The notes under the pieces were generated by a model. That model saw nothing but the letters and a program-made list of their open reading frames with translations, searched no databases and was not told the origin of the DNA. Positions 49,242 through 59,157 of a stretch of 64,000 nucleotides of DNA are shown in pieces. Numbering within the stretch: position 1 is the first letter of the stretch; each line of letters starts with the position of its first letter. A program made the position numbers and the translations under genes. Origin of the DNA: Palsa-892 sp035555855 (GTDB lineage: Bacteria > Pseudomonadota > Alphaproteobacteria > Rhizobiales > Xanthobacteraceae); assembly GCA_035555855.1 (NCBI GenBank), contig DATMGD010000004.1, positions 62,001 through 126,000 of the forward strand, written 5' to 3'.

Positions 49242-51050
49242 GTGTCGCTCGACCCCACTGTCGCCAAAGCGCCCGAGGCGTCCGGGAAATCGGCTGAACC
49301 TCCGGTACAGCGCCGGCTCACCCCGACCGGGACCCAGTCCGCTGCCGCCGTGACCGTGCGGCGCGCAGGCTTCGCGATTGTCTGCTTCGCCACGCTCGTG
49401 TTGATGACTGAACGTCTCGTGCACATCCTCGCGGGCGACGGCTTCGGCGTCATCGACACGCTGATCGTGCTTTGCTTCGTCACGCTGATCCCGTGGTCGA
49501 TCCTCGGCTTCTGGAATTCATTTCTCGGCTTTGTGCTGTGGTTCCTGCCCAGGCCATTGGAGGCCATCAATCCGGTCGCAGCGAAAGCGCGCGACGACGA
49601 TCCGGTTTTCATCCGCACCGCGATCCTGATGACGCTTCGCAACGAAAATCCGGCACGCGCCTTCAAGCGCCTGCGTACGATCCGTGCGAGTTTGGAGGCG
49701 ACGGGCCTCGGCGAGCATTTCGATTATTATGTTCTGAGCGACTCTTCCATTCCCGAAGTGATCGCAGCCGAGCGCGCGGCCTATGCTGCGTGGATCACCG
49801 AATTTCCGAGCGTCGATCGGTTGGTCTATCGTCACCGCGAAAACAACGAAGGCTTCAAGGCCGGAAACGTCCGCGATTTTTGCGAGCGCTGGGGCAAGCA
49901 ATATGAAGTCATGTTGCCGCTCGACGCCGACAGCCTGATGACGGGTCCCGCCATCGTTCGCATGGTGCGCATCATGCAGGCCAATCCGCGGCTCGGCATT
50001 TTGCAGAGCCTCGTCGTCGGCTTGCCGACATCGAGTTTCTTCGCGCGCGTCTTCCAGTTCGGCATGCGTTTCGGCATGCGCACCTTCACGAGCGGCAGCG
50101 CGTGGTGGCACGCCGACTGCGGGCCGTTCTGGGGCCACAACGCGGCGGTGCGCGTCGCGCCGTTCACCGATTTTTGCAAACTGCCGGTGCTGCCCGGTAA
50201 GCCGCCGTTCGGCGGGCCGATTCTGTCGCACGATCAGGTCGAGGCGGCGATGATGCGCCGCGCCGGGTTCGAGGCGCGCGTTCTGCCGCGCGAGGAGGGC
50301 AGCTACGAGGACAATCCGCCTGCGCTTCTCGATTTCGTGCGGCGCGATCTGCGCTGGTGCAACGGCAACCTGCAATATTTTCGGATCATGGGCCTGCCGG
50401 CGCTTCTGCCGACGACGCGCGCCAACATCGCCATGGCGATCCAGATGTTCTTCGTCTCGCCGGCGACGATCTTGCTCGCGATCTTCGCAGCGATTGCCGC
50501 GGCGATGTGGCCGGCGGATGTCGCGTTCCCCGCCAGGGAAGCGTTCTGGTTCTATGTCGTTTTCCTTGCGATGTATTTCGCGCCGAAATGGTTCGGCGTT
50601 CTGGAATCGCTCCTGCGTAACCCGAAAGAGTTCGGGGGCGTCGGGCGGTTGCTGGCGGGCTTTGCCACCGAAACGCTCTTTACCTTCGTGCTCTCGCCGG
50701 TTTCGTGGTTCAATCAGGCGATGTTCATGACCGCGCTTTTATTCGGCAAGACGCAGGGCTGGGGCTCGCAACAGCGCGACGGCTATCGCGTGGCGTGGGT
50801 TGCCGCCGCGCGCGACCTGTGGCCGGCAACAGCGTTTGGTGTCCTGATGCTCGCCTTCCTCACGGTTACGGCACCGGCGTCGATTCCGTGGTTCCTGCCG
50901 CTGCTCGGGGGCCTTGTTTTGTCGATTCCGTTTGCCGTATTCACCACTTCACCGGCGGTGGGGGAAGCCGCTGTGCGCTGGCGGCTGTGCGCGATCCCGG
51001 AAGAGTTCGACACACCGGCCGAGATTTCCACGCTGCTCGCGCCACACTGA
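49242..51050 (+). CDS. opgH: Glucan glucosyltransferase OpgH/MdoH
   Basis: 602-residue inner-membrane GT2 glucosyltransferase that makes the backbone of osmoregulated periplasmic glucans from UDP-glucose. Order: membrane helices at about 30-60 and 65-90, GT2 domain with ILMTLRNENPARAFKRL, YYVLSDSSIPEV, LPLDADSLMTG (DxD), HDQVEAAMMRRAGF and the Q/RxxRW-like RRDLRWCNGNLQYF, then a block of C-terminal helices. GTG 49242 with AAGGAAA upstream is preferred over ATG 49143. OpgG/OpgD are not in the window. The FkbM methyltransferase follows 25 bp later. Confidence 0.92.
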   Translation: MSLDPTVAKAPEASGKSAEPPVQRRLTPTGTQSAAAVTVRRAGFAIVCFATLVLMTERLVHILAGDGFGVIDTLIVLCFVTLIPWSILGFWNSFLGFVLWFLPRPLEAINPVAAKARDDDPVFIRTAILMTLRNENPARAFKRLRTIRASLEATGLGEHFDYYVLSDSSIPEVIAAERAAYAAWITEFPSVDRLVYRHRENNEGFKAGNVRDFCERWGKQYEVMLPLDADSLMTGPAIVRMVRIMQANPRLGILQSLVVGLPTSSFFARVFQFGMRFGMRTFTSGSAWWHADCGPFWGHNAAVRVAPFTDFCKLPVLPGKPPFGGPILSHDQVEAAMMRRAGFEARVLPREEGSYEDNPPALLDFVRRDLRWCNGNLQYFRIMGLPALLPTTRANIAMAIQMFFVSPATILLAIFAAIAAAMWPADVAFPAREAFWFYVVFLAMYFAPKWFGVLESLLRNPKEFGGVGRLLAGFATETLFTFVLSPVSWFNQAMFMTALLFGKTQGWGSQQRDGYRVAWVAAARDLWPATAFGVLMLAFLTVTAPASIPWFLPLLGGLVLSIPFAVFTTSPAVGEAAVRWRLCAIPEEFDTPAEISTLLAPH

Positions 51051-51075
51051 GAAAGCTGCAAAAGAAAGTTTGAAG

Positions 51076-51849
51076 ATGGGGGCTCCTTTCGCGACGATCC
51101 GCGGCGTTCTGCGCTCGCTCCGGATTTACTACGGCAATCCCGCGCAGAAGCGCGCGATGGATGCGCTCTACCATCGCTTCTTGCGCCCCGGCGATCTTGC
51201 CTTTGACATCGGCGCCCATGTCGGCGATCGCGTTGCTTCGTTCCGCCGGCTCGGTGCACGCGTCGTCGCGGTCGAACCGCAACCCGCGCTCGTCTTCACG
51301 CTGCGGCTGCTCTACGCCTTCGACAAGCAAGTAATCATCGAGCCGGTGGCGCTCGGGCCGAAAAGCGGCACCGTCGAATTGAAGCTCAATCCGCCGAACC
51401 CGACGGTCGCGACCGCTTCGTCCGATTTCATTGACGCCGCCAAGGGCGCGCCGGGCTGGGAAGGCCAGCGATGGACCCGGACGCGCACCGTGCCGCTCAA
51501 GACGCTCGACGAACTGATCGCGAGTCACGGCATCCCGCGCTTCGTCAAGATCGACGTCGAAGGCTTCGAGGATGAAGTGCTCGCGGGCTTGCATCACCCG
51601 CTGCCGATGCTCTCGTTCGAGTTCACGACTATCCAGCGCGGCGTCGCGCTAAAAGCTATCGAGCGGCTCGCACGCTCTTCGCTCTATTCGTTCAACGCCG
51701 CGATCGGCGAAAGCCAGCAGCTCGTTCATGCCGATCCGATGGACGCCAAAAATATCGCGCGCTGGCTGGAGCAACTGCCCGTCGGGGCGAATTCCGGCGA
51801 CATCTACGCGAGCATCGATCCGGTTCCGCTGCGCAAGGCATCGGCCTGA
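51076..51849 (+). CDS. FkbM-family methyltransferase
   Basis: 257-residue SAM-dependent methyltransferase of the FkbM type, usually methylating hydroxyl groups of sugars or polyketides. SAM motif LAFDIGAHVGDRVASFRRLG (about 42-61), ARVVAVEPQPALV with the ribose-binding Glu, the family block IPRFVKIDVEGFEDEVLAGL (about 157-176), and LSFEFTT. ATG 51076 follows opgH by 25 bp, so a role in decorating the periplasmic glucan is possible, but no evidence in the sequence fixes the acceptor. Confidence 0.87.
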   Translation: MGAPFATIRGVLRSLRIYYGNPAQKRAMDALYHRFLRPGDLAFDIGAHVGDRVASFRRLGARVVAVEPQPALVFTLRLLYAFDKQVIIEPVALGPKSGTVELKLNPPNPTVATASSDFIDAAKGAPGWEGQRWTRTRTVPLKTLDELIASHGIPRFVKIDVEGFEDEVLAGLHHPLPMLSFEFTTIQRGVALKAIERLARSSLYSFNAAIGESQQLVHADPMDAKNIARWLEQLPVGANSGDIYASIDPVPLRKASA

Positions 51850-51882
51850 TCGAAATACCGCCTCGAATCTGCCGCGTAAGCC

Positions 51883-53172
51883 ATGTCCGGGATGCGGCGC
51901 AGCCTTGTTGCTGCGCTGCTTGCCGGGCGGGGGGAAAACCGGCATCCAAGCGGACTTTCTCGCCGCCACACTCACCGTCATCATCATTTCGTGAAAAGCC
52001 GCCCGCGCCAGACGCCGACCCGGACCATCGTTTTTCTTGCCGCCGCGAGCTTCGCGAGCGCGGCATCGGTGCGCATTTGCGATCCGATCCTGCCGGAGAT
52101 CGCGCGGAGCTTCGATACCTCGATCGGCAATGCGTCCACCGTCATTACGACCTTCGGCGGCATGTACGCGGCGGCGCAGCTTCTGTTCGGCTTCGTCGGC
52201 GATCGCTACGGCAAGCTCGAGACGATCGCGGTGACGACGCTTCTGTCGGTCGTCAGCGCCATGCTCTGTGCGTTTGCGCCGACGCTGCCGCTTCTGATTG
52301 CGGCACGGCTGTTCGCGGGTTTCACCGCGGCCTCGATCATCCCGCTGTCGATGGCCTGGATCGGCGACGAGATCCCTTACGAGCGGCGGCAGCCGGTGAT
52401 CGCGCGCTTTCTGTTCGGCCAGATCCTCGGCCTCACTGTCGGACAGGCGATCTCGGGCATCGCCGCCGAGCACTTCGGCTGGCGCTCGATCTTTTATGTC
52501 CTGGCGGCATGCTTTCTCGTCTCGGGCCTCGCGCTTGCGCGCGAGCTTCTGCACCGCGAGGAGTTCTACGAGCCGAAGCCGGTCGGGATCGGCGACTCGT
52601 TCCGCCAGATGGGCCGCATGCTGCGCAACGGCTGGGTCTGGGTCGTATTCACGACGGTGTTTCTCGAAGGCGCGGCGATCTTCGGCGGCAATGCCTTCAT
52701 CGGCTCTTACCTGCGGCTTCAATTCAATGTGAGCTACGATGTCATCGGCCTGATCGTCAGCGGCTTCGGCATCGGCGGGCTCATCTTCGTGCTGTTCGCG
52801 CCGGCAATTGTCCGCAAGCTGCAGGAAGAAGGGCTGGTGCTGTTCGGTGGGATCTTTCTCGCCGTTTCGTTTTTCGGCATGACCGTGCTGCCGGGCCCGC
52901 TCGCCGCGGTGCCGCTCACCGTGCTTTCGGGGCTCGGCTTCTACATGCTGCACAACACGCTGCAGACCAACGCGACGCAAATGGCACCCGAGTCGCGCAG
53001 CCTTGCCGTTTCGTGCTTTGCGACCTGTCTCTTTCTCGGACAGGCGGTGGGCGTCAGCGCCGCAGCGCCTGCCTTCGACTATGCCGGGGCAATTCCGCTA
53101 TTTATCGGCTCGGGCCTGATCCTGCTCCTGCTCGGGATCGCTTTTCGTTTTGCGCTGCGCCGCAAAAGCTGA
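51883..53172 (+). CDS. MFS transporter
   Basis: 429-residue major facilitator with 12 predicted helices. The loop motif A is FGFVGDRYGKLETIAVTTL (about 98-116), with FLFGQILGLTVGQAISGIAAE in helix 5. DHA1-like drug/metabolite exporters have this pattern; the substrate is unknown. The N-terminus carries a His-rich run (RRHTHRHHHF, about 27-36) before helix 1. If GTG 51991 is the real start this run would be lost. It stands 33 bp after the FkbM gene. Confidence 0.88.
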   Translation: MSGMRRSLVAALLAGRGENRHPSGLSRRHTHRHHHFVKSRPRQTPTRTIVFLAAASFASAASVRICDPILPEIARSFDTSIGNASTVITTFGGMYAAAQLLFGFVGDRYGKLETIAVTTLLSVVSAMLCAFAPTLPLLIAARLFAGFTAASIIPLSMAWIGDEIPYERRQPVIARFLFGQILGLTVGQAISGIAAEHFGWRSIFYVLAACFLVSGLALARELLHREEFYEPKPVGIGDSFRQMGRMLRNGWVWVVFTTVFLEGAAIFGGNAFIGSYLRLQFNVSYDVIGLIVSGFGIGGLIFVLFAPAIVRKLQEEGLVLFGGIFLAVSFFGMTVLPGPLAAVPLTVLSGLGFYMLHNTLQTNATQMAPESRSLAVSCFATCLFLGQAVGVSAAAPAFDYAGAIPLFIGSGLILLLLGIAFRFALRRKS

Positions 53173-53244
53173 ACTTCCGGATAAGACGCATCGCCGGCAA
53201 TTCGTGATATAAATTGCGCTGCATTCTCTGACCGGCGGACCACC

Positions 53245-54588
53245 ATGAAGACCGAAGACCTCATCACGCTCACTGCGACCGCAGCTGCGGCGCAAATCGC
53301 CTCACGCGCGATCTCCTCCGAAGATTTGACGCGCGCTTGTCTCTCGCGCATCGCCGTGCGCGATGTCGAGGTGCAGGCTTTTGTCCATATCTCGCCGGAA
53401 TACGCGCTGAAACAGGCGCGAGAGCGCGACCGCGAGCAGCAGGAGGGCAGGCCGACAGGGCTTCTGCACGGCGTACCGGTTGCGATCAAGGACATCTTCG
53501 ACACCCACGATTTCCCGACCGAGAACGGCTGGCAAGCGCATCGCGGCCGCCGGCCGACCGCCGATGCCGCGGCCGTGGCGCGCCTTCGCCGCGCCGGCGC
53601 GGTCATTCTCGGCAAAACCGTCACCACCGAATGCGCCTATTATTTTCCGGGGCCGACGCGCAACCCGCACGACATCAAGCGCACGCCGGGCGGATCGTCG
53701 TCCGGTTCGGCAGCAGCGGTCGCGGCTAACATGGTGCCGCTCGCGCTCGGCAGTCAGACCAACGGCTCGGTCATCCGCCCGGCATCGTTCTGCGGCGTGT
53801 TCGGCGGCAAGCCGAGCCACGGCCTGATCTCGCGTGCGCGCGTGCTGTCGCTTTCCAAAAATCTCGACCATGTCGGCGTCTTCGCGCGCTCGATCGACGA
53901 CATCGTCCTCGCCTATGACGTGCTCGCGGGGCCGGACCCCGACGATATCGATACCGCGAAAACGGCGTTGCCGTCGTTTCGCGCGGTCCTGCGCAAGAAC
54001 GGCGAGACCGCGCCGAAATTCGCCTTCGTCCGCACGCCGCACTGGGACGATGCCGACCTTGAGACGCGCGCGCTGTTCAACCGTTTTGTCGCCGACCTCG
54101 GCAGCCACGCCGCGCCTGTCGATTTCCCCTCGAAGTTCGCCGACTGCTGGCCGTCACAGCGCGCCATCATGGCGGTCGATATGAACAGGAGCTTCGGCGC
54201 CGAGGCCCGCAAGCTTCCCGGAAAATCGAGCGAGATGCTGATGAAATTGCTCGACGAGGGGCAGAGCATTCCGGCGGAATATTACGACAAGCTGATCGCC
54301 AACGTGCCGGTGCTGCGGGCGCTGTTCGAGGACGGCATCAAGGGCTTCGATGTCGCGATTACGCCCGCCGCCAAGGGCGAGGCACCGATGGCGGATTCGA
54401 CCGGCGATCCGGTATTCTGCACGCCTTGGTCGCTGCTCGGCGTGCCGTCGATCACGCTGCCGATGCTGCGCGGCGAGCACGGATTGCCGATCGGCGTGCA
54501 GATCGTCGGGCGCAAGGGCGACGATGCCGGTGTGTTGCGCGCGGCGCGCTGGCTGTGGCGCAATTCGAGCTTCAGGCCGGCTGCCTGA
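53245..54588 (+). CDS. Amidase signature-family hydrolase
   Basis: 447-residue amidase with the Ser-cisSer-Lys triad. Lys is in PVAIKDIFDT (about 80), the cis-Ser in TPGGSSSGSAAAVAANMVPLALG (about 152), and the nucleophile Ser in GSQTNGSVIRPASFCGVFG (about 174). The total length matches single-domain amidases such as GatA-like indoleacetamide, nicotinamide or aryl-amidases. No GatB/GatC partner is near, so it is probably not tRNA amidotransferase. Substrate unknown. Its 3' end overlaps the convergent pyroglutamyl peptidase gene by 17 bp. Confidence 0.92.
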   Translation: MKTEDLITLTATAAAAQIASRAISSEDLTRACLSRIAVRDVEVQAFVHISPEYALKQARERDREQQEGRPTGLLHGVPVAIKDIFDTHDFPTENGWQAHRGRRPTADAAAVARLRRAGAVILGKTVTTECAYYFPGPTRNPHDIKRTPGGSSSGSAAAVAANMVPLALGSQTNGSVIRPASFCGVFGGKPSHGLISRARVLSLSKNLDHVGVFARSIDDIVLAYDVLAGPDPDDIDTAKTALPSFRAVLRKNGETAPKFAFVRTPHWDDADLETRALFNRFVADLGSHAAPVDFPSKFADCWPSQRAIMAVDMNRSFGAEARKLPGKSSEMLMKLLDEGQSIPAEYYDKLIANVPVLRALFEDGIKGFDVAITPAAKGEAPMADSTGDPVFCTPWSLLGVPSITLPMLRGEHGLPIGVQIVGRKGDDAGVLRAARWLWRNSSFRPAA

Positions 54589-55198
54589 CCATCGCCACAA
54601 GCATTGCTTCGGCGGCTCGCTGCAGGGCGGCGAAAGTGGGGCGTTGCCTGCCGCCGGCATATTCGCGCGGCCAGGGGATATGGACAAAGGCGACCGGCGG
54701 AGCTTTCTCTCCGCGCATTCCATTCAGCATGTGAAAAATCGCGGCGTTGCAGACATAGCCGCCGGCGTCGGTTGAAAGCCGTGCGCGCGCGCCGGTTGAA
54801 CGCGCGGCCTTCACCAGCCTTGCGGCGGGCGCCGTGGTTTTCAGAAGCTTCGGTGCGCCAGGCACCAGCACGCGGTGTGCTTTCTTGCCGGTGGCGTCGA
54901 GGTGCTTTGTGCTCGCCTGATTGCGGCCGCGCGTCTCGATCCTGAGCACGCGCGCACGGCCGGCAAGCCCGAACATCAAAACCGCATCGGGTTTTTCGCG
55001 AGCGATCCGCTGCGGCAGCTTTGCCGTATCGGTGTAGGTCGTCGGAATGACGAGTGCGCTGACGCGCGCGGTGCGCTTTGCCCGGCGCGAACGGGCAAGC
55101 GCCTGCGCAAGCTGTTCGCTCGGGTTGTTGGCCACCCCCGGAAAGGGCCCAAAGCCGGTGACGAGGATTTTCGCCCGCTTGTTGCGCGGCCGCTTCAT
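54572..55198 (-). CDS. pcp: Pyroglutamyl-peptidase I-like cysteine peptidase (C15)
   Basis: 208-residue cytosolic peptidase that removes N-terminal pyroglutamate. Family features: LVTGFGPFPGVANNPSEQLAQAL (catalytic Glu region near 65-80), the nucleophile motif STDAGGYVCNAAIFHML (Cys near 155) and FVHIPWP (His near 180). ATG 55198 overlaps the meaB stop by 4 bp (ATGA), so it is the last gene of the mutase operon. The substrate-loop sequence is less conserved than in classical Pcp, so specificity is uncertain. Confidence 0.85.
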   Translation of the reverse strand: MKRPRNKRAKILVTGFGPFPGVANNPSEQLAQALARSRRAKRTARVSALVIPTTYTDTAKLPQRIAREKPDAVLMFGLAGRARVLRIETRGRNQASTKHLDATGKKAHRVLVPGAPKLLKTTAPAARLVKAARSTGARARLSTDAGGYVCNAAIFHMLNGMRGEKAPPVAFVHIPWPREYAGGRQRPTFAALQRAAEAMLVAMVRQPA

Positions 55199-56199
55199 GC
55201 GATGCCGAGCAGTTTCAGAATTTGCTCGGCCGCCAATGCCGGCGGCGTCTTGCCGTCGGCGACGGCTTTTTCCAGTGCGGGCATTTTCGATTTCAGCGCC
55301 GCATCCGATTTCAGCCGCTCGCGAATGCGGTCTTCGACCAGCGACCACATCCAGCGCACTTGTTGTTCGCTGTGCTTTTTGGCGAGCCTGCCGCTCGCCG
55401 CAAGTTTCTGGCGATGCGTTTCAAGTTCTTTCCAGAGCGCGGCGATGCCGTCGCCGGTGAGCGCCGAATAGGTCAGCACCGGCGGCGCTTCGGTGCCCTG
55501 GCTCGAGGCGATAATATGCAGCGCCGCTTTGAGCGACGAGGCGGCGGCTTTGGCGCGGGCGAGATTGTCGCCATCGGCCTTGTTGACCGCGACGACATCG
55601 ACAAGCTCGAGAAGGCCCTTCTTGATGCCCTGCAATTCGTCGCCGGCACCCGGAAGCATCAGCGCCAGAAACGTATCGGTCATGGCCGCGACCGTGACCT
55701 CGGACTGGCCGATACCGACCGTCTCGACCAGTACGACGTCGTAACCGGCAGCCTCGCAGAGCAGCATGGTCTCGCGCGTTTTCGCCGCGACGCCGCCGAG
55801 CGTCCCGGCAGAAGGAGAAGGGCGCACGAAAGCGCGCTCGTCGGCGGCGAGTTTCTGCATTCGCGTCTTGTCGCCGAGGATCGAGCCGCCGGTGCGCACC
55901 GACGAGGGATCGACGGCGAGCACCGCGACGCGATGGCCGTTTTGCGTCAAGTAAGTGCCGAGCGCGTCGATGGTGGTGGATTTTCCGACGCCCGGCGCGC
56001 CGGTAATGCCGATGCGCGCCGATTTTCCGGTCGCGGGCAGGATGAGTTTCAACAGTTCCTGCGCCTCGGTGCGGTGCTCGGATTTTTTCGATTCGACGAG
56101 CGTGATGGCGCGCGCGAGCGCGGCGCGATCACCGGCGCGAAGTGCCTTGGCAAGGTCTGCTGGTTTGAGCGTTTTCGTCATCGAGTCGGCGGCGAGCAT
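55195..56199 (-). CDS. meaB: MeaB/ArgK-family GTPase (methylmalonyl-CoA mutase chaperone)
   Basis: 334-residue G3E GTPase that loads and protects B12 in methylmalonyl-CoA mutase. Walker A GITGAPGVGKSTTID is at about 68-82, then LAVDPSSVRTGGSILGDKTRM, switch region FVRPSPSAGTLGGVA, ETVGIGQSEV, and the base-binding NKAD (about 209). The C-terminal dimerisation arm is present. It starts at ATG 56199 (56181 is also possible). It is in the mutase operon, separated from the mutase large subunit by the DUF3298 gene. Confidence 0.92.
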   Translation of the reverse strand: MLAADSMTKTLKPADLAKALRAGDRAALARAITLVESKKSEHRTEAQELLKLILPATGKSARIGITGAPGVGKSTTIDALGTYLTQNGHRVAVLAVDPSSVRTGGSILGDKTRMQKLAADERAFVRPSPSAGTLGGVAAKTRETMLLCEAAGYDVVLVETVGIGQSEVTVAAMTDTFLALMLPGAGDELQGIKKGLLELVDVVAVNKADGDNLARAKAAASSLKAALHIIASSQGTEAPPVLTYSALTGDGIAALWKELETHRQKLAASGRLAKKHSEQQVRWMWSLVEDRIRERLKSDAALKSKMPALEKAVADGKTPPALAAEQILKLLGIA

Positions 56200-56206
56200 A
56201 GCAGGC

Positions 56207-56980
56207 TTATTGCGATTTATCGCTCTCGGGCCGGTTGCCGCCGAACAGCTTCTGCGCTTCCGGCGTGAGCAGCGGCATCGCGGCGGAGGCCGGCACGAAG
56301 GCGGTGTAATCGCCCTCGGCATAGGCGCCCACTTCATAGGGCGAGAAATGGAAAGTGATCCCCGAAGATTTGTCCTTCACGGTCGAAGGCGCAAGTGAAG
56401 GCTGGCCGAAATTCTCGAAATCGGCCTTCCAGTCCTTGAACCACATATCCGTAAGGTCGAACGGCACGTCGCGCGCTTTCTTCTCGGCGGCGAGCGCGTC
56501 GAGGATGAGCTTCGAGAGCTTCTGCATGTCGGGGCTGCCGTCGGCCGGATCGCGGAACAGTGTTTTGAAATCGGTGCGCTCGTCCTTGTCGCGGTCCCAC
56601 AACATCGTCGTCGTGCCGTGATTGGGATGGGCGCCGCCAGTGAACTCGGACTCATCAATAGCGATGCTGACGTACTTCCCGGCGGCGGTGCGCAGGCGAT
56701 AGCCTAAACTGTAGTTGTACGGTATGCCGCGGAAGACGGTCTTATCTTCGCGCCATTGCTCGGCGGCGGCTTCCTCGTTGTCGCGGCCGAACTTTTCGCC
56801 CTCGTGGACGATCATCTTGTAGAGCTGCGGGAAGGCTTTGAGGCGATTGTCGACGCGGACATCGACTTCGACATATTCCCTGTCTGCGGTGTAGATCGCG
56901 GTGTCGTCGTCTTGTGCGCGGGCAGGCGTGAACAGGAGGGCGATCAGCGCAACCGCCATGGCGGCCTGCAAAATACGCAA
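56207..56980 (-). CDS. Secreted DUF3298 protein inside the mutase operon
   Basis: 257 residues. Signal peptide RILQAAMAVALIALLFTPARA then a periplasmic protein with a DUF3298-type domain (GGAHPNHGTTTMLWD, about residue 125, followed by SGITFHFSPYEVGAYAEGD). This domain occurs in RsiV-like anti-sigma factors and in peptidoglycan-linked proteins; no catalytic residues are known. TTG 56980 keeps the basic N-terminus; ATG 56959 is the alternative. It sits 8 bp upstream of meaB and 2 bp after the mutase stop, an odd place for a secreted protein. Confidence 0.75.
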   Translation of the reverse strand: MRILQAAMAVALIALLFTPARAQDDDTAIYTADREYVEVDVRVDNRLKAFPQLYKMIVHEGEKFGRDNEEAAAEQWREDKTVFRGIPYNYSLGYRLRTAAGKYVSIAIDESEFTGGAHPNHGTTTMLWDRDKDERTDFKTLFRDPADGSPDMQKLSKLILDALAAEKKARDVPFDLTDMWFKDWKADFENFGQPSLAPSTVKDKSSGITFHFSPYEVGAYAEGDYTAFVPASAAMPLLTPEAQKLFGGNRPESDKSQ

Positions 56981-56981
56981 G

Positions 56982-59141
<2,160 letters not shown>

Positions 59142-59157
59142 GCGCGGCTCGCTCCGG

